The notes beneath the pieces are model-generated. The model did not search any database, had not been told where the DNA came from, and worked only from the letters and a program-made list of their open reading frames with translations. From the NCBI RefSeq assembly GCF_023230885.1, contig NZ_JALNWM010000004.1, forward strand, positions 1 to 39,934: DNA of 39,934 nucleotides, given 5' to 3'. Made by a program: the position numbers and the translations under genes. The stretch comes from Desulfocurvus sp. (GTDB lineage: Bacteria; Desulfobacterota; Desulfovibrionia; Desulfovibrionales; Desulfovibrionaceae). Positions 17,345 through 24,725 of this stretch are shown one piece after another. Position 1 is the first letter of the stretch, and each line of letters starts with the position of its first letter.

Positions 17345-18238
17345 TCAGATGACCTTGTTCAGGGCGTATTCGATGATGGCCTGTGCGCCTTTTTCGCGCA
17401 GTGCGGGGATCAGGTCGCGCACGGTGGAGGAGGCCACGACGATTTCGACGGACAGCCAGGATTCGTCCATGAGGTTGGCGACGGTGGGTGAGTTGGCTGC
17501 GGGCAGGTGGTCGAGGATGTCCTTCATGCGGTCCTTGGGCACGTTCATTTTCAGGCCGACCAGGGATTCGGCGTCCAGGGCGCCGTGCAGGAGCATGTCG
17601 ATCTGTTCGATCTTTCTGCGCTTGGCCGGGTCGTTCCAGGCGGCCTTGTTGGCGATGAGCTGGGTGTTGGTCTGCATCAGCTCGGCGATGATGCGCAGGC
17701 CGTGGGCCTTGATGGTCGTGCCGGTTTCGGTGACTTCGACGATGGCGTCGGCCAGGCCCTCGACGACTTTGGCCTCGGTGGCGCCCCAGGAGTATTCGAC
17801 CTCCACGGGGATGCCCGCGCTGGCGAAGTAGTTGCGGGTGAAGTTGCACAGTTCGGTGGCGATCTTCTTGCCTGCCAGGTCTTCGGGGCGTTTGTAGGGC
17901 GAGTCGCCGGCCACGGCCAGCACCCAGCGCGCCGGGCGGTTGGAGACCTTGGAGTAGATCAGGTCGGAGACGACGACCACATCGGAGGTGTTTTCCAGGA
18001 CCCAGTCCTTGCCGGTGAGGCCCAGGTCGAGGGTGCCGCTGGCCACATAGCGCGACATTTCCTGGGCGCGGCACATGGAGCAGCGCAGTTCGGGGTCGTT
18101 GACCTCGGGGAAGTAGTTGCGGTGGTGCTGGCGGATCTTCCAGCCCGCGCGGGCGAGCAGGGCGATGGTGGCGTCCTGCAGGGAGCCTTTGGGGATGCCG
18201 AATTTGACCAGGGCGCCGTTGTTCTGGGGAGCGGACAT
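17345..18238 (-). CDS. hisG: ATP phosphoribosyltransferase, long form
   Basis: First and feedback-inhibited step of histidine synthesis, joining ATP and PRPP. The 297-aa length marks the long form, which needs no HisZ. Seen are KFGIPKGSLQ (12-21), a LDLGLTGKDWVLEN segment (about 70-83) and the phosphate-binding TETGTTIKAHGLRI (about 164-177). A C-terminal ACT-like regulatory domain from about 220 (VGLKMNVPKDRMKDIL onward) would bind histidine. Its ATG shares an A with the hisI stop (TAATG), implying coupled translation. Last gene of the run that begins with the HD gene. Confidence 0.94.
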   Translation of the reverse strand: MSAPQNNGALVKFGIPKGSLQDATIALLARAGWKIRQHHRNYFPEVNDPELRCSMCRAQEMSRYVASGTLDLGLTGKDWVLENTSDVVVVSDLIYSKVSNRPARWVLAVAGDSPYKRPEDLAGKKIATELCNFTRNYFASAGIPVEVEYSWGATEAKVVEGLADAIVEVTETGTTIKAHGLRIIAELMQTNTQLIANKAAWNDPAKRRKIEQIDMLLHGALDAESLVGLKMNVPKDRMKDILDHLPAANSPTVANLMDESWLSVEIVVASSTVRDLIPALREKGAQAIIEYALNKVI

Positions 18239-18624
18239 TATTTGTAGACCTCCTTGGGGTCGAAGACCAGGGGCGAGCAGGTGTTCACGTCACCGCCGCG
18301 CAGTTCACGATAGAAGCAGGAGCGGTAGCCCTTGTGGCACGCCGCTCCGCCGACCTGTTCGATCATCAGCACCACGGTATCGTCGTCGCAGTCCAGGCGG
18401 ACGGCCTTGACCTTTTGGACGTGGCCGCTGGTGCCGCCCTTGTGCCACAGTTCCTGGCGGCTGCGCGACCAGTAGTGGGCCTCGCCGGTGGCCAGGGTCT
18501 GTTCCCAGGCCTGGCGGTTCATGTAGGCCAGCATGAGCACTTCGCCGGTGTCGGCGTCCTGGGCGATGGCGGGCACGAGCCCGTTCATTTTTTCGAAGTC
18601 GGGGCAGAAATCCGGTCTGGTCAT
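18238..18624 (-). CDS. hisI: Phosphoribosyl-AMP cyclohydrolase
   Basis: Opens the adenine ring of PR-AMP, the third step of histidine synthesis. The 128-aa protein is the stand-alone cyclohydrolase; no HisE pyrophosphohydrolase domain is attached. Signatures are YWSRSRQELWHKGGTSGH (51-68), DCDDDTVVLM (78-87) and CHKGYRSCFYR (96-106), with Cys79, Cys96 and Cys103 as zinc ligands and the DCDDD acidic cluster for magnesium. The start at 18624 overlaps the rlmN stop (ATGA), with AAGGA 9 nt upstream. hisG follows with a one-base overlap. Confidence 0.94.
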   Translation of the reverse strand: MTRPDFCPDFEKMNGLVPAIAQDADTGEVLMLAYMNRQAWEQTLATGEAHYWSRSRQELWHKGGTSGHVQKVKAVRLDCDDDTVVLMIEQVGGAACHKGYRSCFYRELRGGDVNTCSPLVFDPKEVYK

Positions 18625-19694
18625 TGTGCGTTGTCCTTGTCGCAACGGGTTGTGCGGCGGTCGTGTTCCGCCTTGAGCTGGCCGCAGGCGGCGGCGATGT
18701 CCTGGCCTTTGCTGCCCCGGATGGTGGCGGTAAGCCCCTTGACGTGCAGCATTTTTTCGAAGGCCAGGATATCCATGCGTTCCGGGCTGTCATACAGCGC
18801 CCCTGGCGACGCGTTGAAGGCGATGAGGTTGACCTTGGCCTTGCGCTGGCCCAGCAGGCGCACGAGCTGGCGCGCGTGTTCGGGCTGGTCGTTCACGCCG
18901 CGCAGCATGATATACTCGTAGGTGATGCGCTGGCGGGGCCGCAGGGGGTAGCGGTCCAGGGCGGCCATGAGTTCGTCCAGGGGCGCCAGGGCCGCGGCGC
19001 GCGGCATGAGTCGCGCGCGCAGTTCCTGGGTCGGCGCGTGCAACGAGACGGCGAGCATGGCCAGGCCGCTGTCTCCGAGCACCTCCAATCCTTTGGGCAC
19101 GCCGCATGTGGACACGGTGATCCTGCGCGGGGAAAAGTTGAGGCCCTTGTCGTGGCCCAGGGCCGTGAGGCTTTTCATCAGTTCATCCAGGTTCAGCAGC
19201 GGTTCGCCCATGCCCATGAACACGAGGTTCTTCAGCTGGTCCGGGTCCTGGCCCTGCTCGGCCAGGTAATGCTGGGCCACCAGGATCTGGCCGAGGATTT
19301 CGCCCGCGGTCATGTTGCGCACAAGGCCCATCTGTCCGGTGGAGCAGAAGGTGCAGGCCATGGGGCAGCCCACCTGGGACGACAGGCACTGGGTCAGGTG
19401 GGTGCGCTCGGGGATGAGCACCGTTTCCACCAGGGCGCCGTCGTGCAGGCGCAGCAGCAGCTTGACCGTGGTGTCGGCGCTGACCTGGACCTCGGCCACC
19501 TCGGGCCAGGAGATGGTTGCGCGGGTGGCCAGGGCCGTGCGCAGCTCCTTGGAGAGGTTGGTCATTTCCGCCACGTCGCGGCAGCGTTTTTGCCACAGCC
19601 ATTGCCAGAGCTGTTCGGCCCGGTAGGCGGGTTGGCCGAGGTCCGCGAGCAGGGCTCCCAGTTCGGCCAGGGTCAGTTCGATGAGGTTCACCAT
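18621..19694 (-). CDS. rlmN: Dual-specificity RNA methyltransferase RlmN (radical SAM)
   Basis: Methylates C2 of adenine in 23S rRNA and some tRNAs. The 357-aa protein carries the radical-SAM cluster CPMACTFC (110-117) after the TQCLSSQVG segment. It also has the glycine-rich FMGMGEPLLN near 159-168, an ITVSTCGVP segment and a C-terminal GQDIAAACGQLK with the conserved catalytic-type cysteine (about 337). The gene ends in an ATGA overlap with hisI and starts 82 bp after the HD gene, so it appears co-transcribed with histidine genes without an obvious functional link. Confidence 0.95.
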   Translation of the reverse strand: MVNLIELTLAELGALLADLGQPAYRAEQLWQWLWQKRCRDVAEMTNLSKELRTALATRATISWPEVAEVQVSADTTVKLLLRLHDGALVETVLIPERTHLTQCLSSQVGCPMACTFCSTGQMGLVRNMTAGEILGQILVAQHYLAEQGQDPDQLKNLVFMGMGEPLLNLDELMKSLTALGHDKGLNFSPRRITVSTCGVPKGLEVLGDSGLAMLAVSLHAPTQELRARLMPRAAALAPLDELMAALDRYPLRPRQRITYEYIMLRGVNDQPEHARQLVRLLGQRKAKVNLIAFNASPGALYDSPERMDILAFEKMLHVKGLTATIRGSKGQDIAAACGQLKAEHDRRTTRCDKDNAQ

Positions 19695-19776
19695 GTTGTT
19701 TTCCGGGCCCGGGGCGCCCGGCGCCCCGGAAGCCGGGTGGCCTCCGGGGCGCTGGGGCGGGCGCGGGCGGCGCCGG

Positions 19777-21102
19777 CTAGCCCAGGGCTTCGCGTTCCTG
19801 GTAGCGGATGACGAATTCCACGGCGTCGGGGATGGAGGTGACCTCCCCGGCCACCTGGGCCTTGAGCAGGGCCTCGCGGATGACGCCCACCGCCGGGCCG
19901 GGCTGCAGTCCGGCGAAGTCCATGATTTCGTTGCCGTTGAGCAGCGGTTCGAGCATTTCCTCGGGGGTGTCCGTGCGCTCCAGCATTTTCATGTTGTGGT
20001 TGAATTCCGTGTAGTTGCCGCCACGGGCCTTGACCTTGGCCCGTTCGATTTCCATCAGCCGGGGGTATTCGTCCAGGGCCTTGAAGCGCCGGATGCCCCG
20101 GTCGGTGAGCATGTAGCTAAAGCGCCTGTGGTGGCGCACCAGGTGGCAGACCAGGTCGATTTCCCCGGGGGAGAAGCGCAGCCGGTTCAGGATCTTGCGC
20201 GTGACCTTGGCCCCCACGCGGTGGTGCTGGTAGAAGGTCCACCCGTCGTCGAAGAACTCGGCGGTGTAGAGCTTGCCCACGTCGTGGAACAGGCAGGACA
20301 GGGTGCCCAGCCAGTCGAAGGGCAGCTCCTCGGGGTAGTGGCGCATGACGGCCAGGGTGCGGTCGAAGACGGTTTCCCATTCGGTGTCGCTTCTGCGCTG
20401 GCGTACGCGCGAGAGCGCGGCCACCTCGGGCAGCAGCCCGTGCAGGATCATGGAATCGAAGAGCAGGCGCACGAAGTCGGCCATGTTTTCGGCCTCGACC
20501 TTGCGCCATTCGTTCATGATGTCCGACACGGAAACGTAGTCCAGCACGCGGCGGGCGCCGCGCAGGATGGCCATCCAGGAGTTGGGCTCGATGGGCAGGT
20601 GGTAGTTGGCGGCAAAGCGCATGGCGCGCACGGCGCGCAGGTAGTCGCGCTTGAGGGTTTCGTCGGGGATGCCCGAGAGCTTGACCTCGCCCCCGTCCAG
20701 GTCGTCGAAGCCCTGGGTGTGGACCTCGGTTTCGGGGATGTAGGGGCAGGCCATGTTGTGCGGGACTTCGCCGCGCTCCTGGAGCTTTTGCAGCAGCCGG
20801 GGGGTGACGCGGGCGACGCATTCCTCGGGGTGCGAGCCGTTTTCGATATCCGTGGGGTAGAAGCGGTAGAGCACGCCGTCGTCGCGCAGCTTGGCGAAGG
20901 CCATGACCGCGTCGGAGCGTTCGATGGTCGGGAAGAGCCGGTCCAGGCCCTTGAAATCGATATCCGTGGCGATGTCCAGTTCGATGAGTCCGTCCGCGTC
21001 CTGCACCAGCCGTTGCATCCTGGCGTTGACCACATAGGCGTCGTAGCCGTTGCGCATGAGGGTCTTGCAGATGGATATGGCCTCTTTATAGGGGTCGCTC
21101 AT
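19777..21102 (-). CDS. HD-domain protein of the poly(A) polymerase/CCA-adding family, nucleotidyltransferase site degenerate
   Basis: A 441-aa protein with the layout of tRNA nucleotidyltransferases: head region (1-85), neck with DYLRAVRAMRFAANYHLPIE (153-172) and an HD domain with LFHDVGK (271-277). In active enzymes the head starts with a GG-x-V-R-D motif and a DFD-type acidic pair. Here the first reads AYVVNARMQR (22-31) and the second IELDIATDID (40-49), so the nucleotide-binding loop is lost although some acidic residues remain. Likely not a CCA-adding enzyme; the HD phosphohydrolase site may be the working part (inference). GGAG lies 6 nt before the ATG. First gene of the run HD-rlmN-hisI-hisG, with a good promoter upstream. 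Confidence 0.8.
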   Translation of the reverse strand: MSDPYKEAISICKTLMRNGYDAYVVNARMQRLVQDADGLIELDIATDIDFKGLDRLFPTIERSDAVMAFAKLRDDGVLYRFYPTDIENGSHPEECVARVTPRLLQKLQERGEVPHNMACPYIPETEVHTQGFDDLDGGEVKLSGIPDETLKRDYLRAVRAMRFAANYHLPIEPNSWMAILRGARRVLDYVSVSDIMNEWRKVEAENMADFVRLLFDSMILHGLLPEVAALSRVRQRRSDTEWETVFDRTLAVMRHYPEELPFDWLGTLSCLFHDVGKLYTAEFFDDGWTFYQHHRVGAKVTRKILNRLRFSPGEIDLVCHLVRHHRRFSYMLTDRGIRRFKALDEYPRLMEIERAKVKARGGNYTEFNHNMKMLERTDTPEEMLEPLLNGNEIMDFAGLQPGPAVGVIREALLKAQVAGEVTSIPDAVEFVIRYQEREALG

Positions 21103-21142
21103 TCTGGTCTCCGGTTTGGCGGCGTCTTTTCGGGGGAGGTGA

Positions 21143-21172
21143 ACTATAATGACAGGAAAGCCGGTCCGTCAA
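21143..21172 (-). promoter_or_regulatory. Candidate promoter for the HD-rlmN-hisI-hisG run
   Basis: Minus strand: TTGACG (21167-21172), an 18-nt spacer, TATAGT (21143-21148), 5/6 matches at both hexamers. The -35 overlaps the pyrC stop codon and the -10 is about 40 nt before the HD gene's ATG. Confidence 0.6.
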
Positions 21173-22437
21173 ACGATTCGCACCCCGTCCACGAACAGGG
21201 CGTTGACCCGCCCGGGCAGGGTCTGGCCCATGAAGGGCGTGTTCTTGCCCTTGGAGCGCATCCGCTCGGGGGTCAATTCCCAGGGCGCGCCGGGGTCGTA
21301 GAGCACGAAGTCCGCCGGGTCGTCGCGGTTGAAGGCGCAGACGGGCAGCCCGAATATTTCCGCCGGGCGGTGGCACCAGGCGCGCAGGGCGGTTTCCATG
21401 TCCAGGATGCCCTCGTCGACCATGCGCATGGTCAGGGGCAGGGCGGTGTCCAGCCCGGAGATGCCGTTGGGCGCCTCGCAGAAGGGCACCTCCTTTTCGT
21501 GGGCCGCGTGGGGCGCGTGGTCGGTGACCAGGATGTCGATGACCCCGTCGCGCAGGGCCTGGCGCACGGCCAGCACGTCGTCCTGGGTCCGCAGGGGGGG
21601 GCTGACCTTGGCGGCGGTGTCGTAGCTGTGCACTGCCTCGTCGGTCAGCAGCAGGTAGTGGGGGCAGGTTTCGGCGGTGACGGGCACGCCCCGGCCCTTG
21701 GCCCAGGCCAGCAGCTCCACGGCCTGGCGGCAGGAGACGTGGGCGATGTGGATGGGCAGGCCCAGGTATTCGGCCAGCAGGATGTCGCGGACGACCTGCA
21801 TGGCCTCTGCGGCCACGGGCTGGCCCTTGAGGCCCAGGCGCGAGCTGACCTCGCCCTCGTTGACCCCGGCTCCGGGGGCCATGTCCGGGTCCTCGCAGTG
21901 GTCGATGACGATCATGCCCGCGTCGGCGGCGTATTCCACGCCGCGGCGGAACAGCTCGGAGCTGCGCACGGGCAGCCCGTCGTTGGAGGCCGCGACGCAG
22001 CCCGCGCCGCGCATTTCGGCCAGCTCGGTCAGTTCGGTCCCGGCCAGCCCGCGCGTCAGCGCGGCCACGGGGAACAGGCGCGGGCCGTTCTTCCATGCGC
22101 GGCGGGCCTTTTCGAGCATCATCCGCGTCACGGCGGCCTCGTCGTTGGTGGGCCGGGTGTTGGCCATGCACATGATGTTGGCGAAGCCGCCCTGGGCGGC
22201 GGCGCCCAGGCCGGAGACGATGTCTTCCTTGTACTCGAAGCCGGGGTCGCGCAGGTGGACGTGGCAGTCGGTCAGGGCGGGCAGCAGCAGCGCCCCGCCG
22301 GCCGGGATCTTTTGCGCGCCGGTGTACATGTAGTTGCCGGTGGGCCGCAGCTCGAGGATGCGGCCTTCGGCCACGAGCACGTCCACGTTTTCGCCCCGCC
22401 AGCGGGCGCCCTTGACGACGAATTCGGGGTTGGACAC
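21169..22437 (-). CDS. pyrC: Dihydroorotase, class I type
   Basis: Cyclises carbamoyl-aspartate to dihydroorotate in pyrimidine synthesis. The 422-aa metal-dependent amidohydrolase shows DCHVHLRDPGFEYKED (57-72), with His59 and His61 as ligands. IVIDHCEDPD follows near 175-184, then HIAHVSCRQAVE near 228-239 and ILVTDHAPHAAHEKE near 298-312, with the catalytic aspartate. The length and HLRDPG wording fit the class I enzymes that often associate with PyrB. It starts 10 bp after the pyrB stop, so both are on one message. Its own stop codon contributes to the next promoter. Confidence 0.93.
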   Translation of the reverse strand: MSNPEFVVKGARWRGENVDVLVAEGRILELRPTGNYMYTGAQKIPAGGALLLPALTDCHVHLRDPGFEYKEDIVSGLGAAAQGGFANIMCMANTRPTNDEAAVTRMMLEKARRAWKNGPRLFPVAALTRGLAGTELTELAEMRGAGCVAASNDGLPVRSSELFRRGVEYAADAGMIVIDHCEDPDMAPGAGVNEGEVSSRLGLKGQPVAAEAMQVVRDILLAEYLGLPIHIAHVSCRQAVELLAWAKGRGVPVTAETCPHYLLLTDEAVHSYDTAAKVSPPLRTQDDVLAVRQALRDGVIDILVTDHAPHAAHEKEVPFCEAPNGISGLDTALPLTMRMVDEGILDMETALRAWCHRPAEIFGLPVCAFNRDDPADFVLYDPGAPWELTPERMRSKGKNTPFMGQTLPGRVNALFVDGVRIV

Positions 22438-22447
22438 GGGGGCCTCC

Positions 22448-23374
22448 CTAGTCTTTGCGGGTCAGGAACAGGAACAGCAGGGCCATGCGCACGGCCACGC
22501 CCGAGGCCACCTGGTCCAGGATCAGGCTGTCGGCGTCGTCGGCCAGGTCCGAGGCGATTTCCACGCCGCGGTTGATGGGCCCGGGGTGCAGCACCTTGGC
22601 CCCGCCCTTGGCCTTGCGCATGGCGCGGCGCGACAGGCCCCAGGTCTGGGCGTATTCGCGCAGGCTGGGCAGCAGCCCGTCCTGCTGGCGCTCCAGTTGC
22701 AGCCGCAGGCACATCACGGCGTCGGCGCCGTCCACGCCGCTGTCCAGGTCGTGGCAGACGGTCACCGGCCAGGAATCCAGGCGCGGGGGCAGCAGCGTGC
22801 GCGGACCGCAGACGCGCACCGTGGCGCCCAGGCGGGTCAGCAGGTTGACGTTGGAGCGGGCCACCCGGCTGTGGGCGATGTCGCCCAGGATGGTCACCGT
22901 GCGCCCGGTGAAGTCGCCGCCCCAGGCCCGGCGCAGGGTGAAGGCGTCCAGCAGGGCCTGGGTGGGGTGGGCGTGCCAGCCGTCGCCCGCGTTGATCACC
23001 GAGCAGTTCAGCCGTTCGGCGATGAAGCGCGCCGCGCCCGAGCGCGAGTCGCGCAGGACGATGGCGTCGGGGTTCATGGCTTCCAGGGTCCAGACGGTGT
23101 CCTTGAGGCTTTCGCCCTTGCTCAGGCTCGACCCGCTTTTGGCCAGGGAAAAGCTGTCCGCCGACAGGCGTTTGGCGGCCACGTCGAAGCTGGTCTTGGT
23201 CCGCGTGCTGGGCTCGGCGAAGAAGAGCACCACGCTTTTGCCCTTGAGGGTCGGGACTTTTTTCACCGGGCGCCGGTTGATCTCCATGAAGGAGTCGGCC
23301 GTCTCGAAAATCCGCTCCACGTCTCCGGTGGAGAGGTCGCAGACATCGAGCAAGTCCTTGTGGGTCCAGTGCAT
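22448..23374 (-). CDS. pyrB: Aspartate carbamoyltransferase catalytic subunit
   Basis: Joins carbamoyl phosphate to aspartate. The 308-aa length is standard. Motifs are FFAEPSTRTKTSFD (51-64, carbamoyl-phosphate binding), the NAGDGWHAHPTQALLDAFTL block near 124-143 and HPGPINRGVEI near 262-272. The start at 23374 (MHWTHKDLL) is preceded by GAGG at 10 nt; a longer frame upstream is rejected as low-complexity. pyrC follows 10 bp later; no pyrI is present. A GC-rich imperfect hairpin in the 5' leader, after the upstream terminator, could be an attenuator, but this is unproven. Confidence 0.95.
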   Translation of the reverse strand: MHWTHKDLLDVCDLSTGDVERIFETADSFMEINRRPVKKVPTLKGKSVVLFFAEPSTRTKTSFDVAAKRLSADSFSLAKSGSSLSKGESLKDTVWTLEAMNPDAIVLRDSRSGAARFIAERLNCSVINAGDGWHAHPTQALLDAFTLRRAWGGDFTGRTVTILGDIAHSRVARSNVNLLTRLGATVRVCGPRTLLPPRLDSWPVTVCHDLDSGVDGADAVMCLRLQLERQQDGLLPSLREYAQTWGLSRRAMRKAKGGAKVLHPGPINRGVEIASDLADDADSLILDQVASGVAVRMALLFLFLTRKD

Positions 23375-23459
23375 GGGGGGGTGTCCTCGCTGCTGGAAGG
23401 TGGGCCGCCCCGGGCGGGCGGGGGGCGGTCGGCGCGTCCGCCCGGCCCGGGCGGCGGCC

Positions 23460-23486
23460 AAAAAAATGCCGCCTCTGGCGGGCGGC
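23460..23486 (-). terminator. Rho-independent terminator after the amidohydrolase gene
   Basis: Minus strand: GCCGCC (23486-23481), a 7-nt loop, GGCGGC (23473-23468), then A and seven Ts (23466-23460). It is 38 nt beyond the stop of the amidohydrolase and separates it from pyrB. Confidence 0.75.
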
Positions 23487-23524
23487 TCGCGCGTTCTGGG
23501 GCGGGGAGGCCTCCGGCATCCCGT

Positions 23525-24673
23525 CTACGCCGCACGGATCGCTCCGTCCGGAACTATGCTGTACCCTGCAACCGCGCCGGGTTCAAGTGTTCCGTACAAC
23601 TGTTCGGCGCCCAGCAGCCGCGCGGGATTCAGGGTCATCCATTCCAGGGCCCGGAAAAATCCCGGGCCGTCGGCCTCGCGCAACAGGGCGGCGGCCTCGT
23701 TCCACAGGCTGAGATCCTGGTTGGACGACAGGCCGTCGGTGCCCAGGCACAGGGGCACCCCGGCGCGGTCCAGCCTGCGCCAGGGTGCGCGGCCCACGGC
23801 GATGTATTCGTTGCTTCGCGGGCACAGGCAGACCGTGCAGCCCCGGGCGGCCAGGGTGTCGATGTCGCCGGGGTCGAGCTGCACGCAGTGCACGGCCAGG
23901 GTGCTCCTGTCCAGCAGGCCCAGGAGGTCGGCGTAGGCCACGGGGCGGCAGCCGGGGGCGGTCCAGTCCTCGGGCAGCACGCCCGCCTTGCGCAGCAGCC
24001 GGGCGAACTCGCCCTTGCCCGTGAGCATCTGCTCGGTTTCGTCGGGGTGCTCGGCCAGGTGCAGGGAGAAGGGCCGCCCGTGGCGCGCGCACCACTGGTG
24101 GGCCGCCCGCAGGGTTTCGGGGTGGGTGGAGTACAGCGCGTGCCCGGCGGCGGCCACGCGCTGGCGGGCCGGGTCGGGCAGCGCGTCCAGGTCCACGGGC
24201 CAGCGCAGGGCCCCGGCGTCGGCGAAGCCGAAGAACTCCACGGCCAGCAGCCCGCCGATGTTCGCGGCCTCCAGGGCGGCCGCCACCCGGGCCGTGTTGC
24301 GCGAGGTGATGTCGATGACGGCCACGGTGCCGCAGGCCTGCATCTGGGCGATGGCCTTGTCCAGGGCCAGCTGCGACAGCTTGCCCAGGGAGTTGCCGAT
24401 CAGGCTGCGCAGCCAGGCCGTGAAGCCCTGGCCGCGCACGGTGCCCCCCGCCACATGGGACAGCTCCAGGTGGACGTGGGCGTTGATCAGCCCGGGGGTC
24501 ACGGTGACGGGCCCCAGGTCCTCCACGGGGCCGGAGAAGCCGCGCAGCACAACGCTAGCCGGGCCCGAGGCGACCACCCGCCCGGCGTCGAACACCACGG
24601 CCCCGTCGTCCACGGGCGGACGGCGGGGGTGGATGACGATCTCCCTGGCTCGGATGGCGCGCATGGGCGGCAT
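23525..24673 (-). CDS. Amidohydrolase of the TRZ/ATZ (deaminase-like) group
   Basis: A 382-aa metal-dependent hydrolase. An N-terminal beta-sandwich portion is followed by the metal site NAHVHLELS (65-73, His66 and His68). HLAEHPDE lies near 204-211, LAVHCVQL near 247-254 and LGTDGLSSNQDLSLWNE near 310-326, with the metal-binding aspartate. This wording fits the MtaD/SsnA/aminofutalosine-deaminase branch, so a purine-like or futalosine-pathway amine is a plausible substrate, but it cannot be fixed from sequence. The start is 24673 (MPPMRA) or 24664; neither has a clear Shine-Dalgarno. It lies 52 bp after the Re-citrate-synthase-like gene and ends at a strong terminator. Confidence 0.75.
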   Translation of the reverse strand: MPPMRAIRAREIVIHPRRPPVDDGAVVFDAGRVVASGPASVVLRGFSGPVEDLGPVTVTPGLINAHVHLELSHVAGGTVRGQGFTAWLRSLIGNSLGKLSQLALDKAIAQMQACGTVAVIDITSRNTARVAAALEAANIGGLLAVEFFGFADAGALRWPVDLDALPDPARQRVAAAGHALYSTHPETLRAAHQWCARHGRPFSLHLAEHPDETEQMLTGKGEFARLLRKAGVLPEDWTAPGCRPVAYADLLGLLDRSTLAVHCVQLDPGDIDTLAARGCTVCLCPRSNEYIAVGRAPWRRLDRAGVPLCLGTDGLSSNQDLSLWNEAAALLREADGPGFFRALEWMTLNPARLLGAEQLYGTLEPGAVAGYSIVPDGAIRAA

Positions 24674-24725
24674 GGTAGCGGAAGATCCCGCCCGGGGGAA
24701 GGGGGGGCGGGGCCGTGGTCCGGCC

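Noticed and set aside
16968..17831. Possible gene in the hisG-HcyBio gap and antisense to hisG
   Set aside because: It is low-complexity and Pro/Gly/Arg-rich, covers the hairpins, then runs antisense through hisG.
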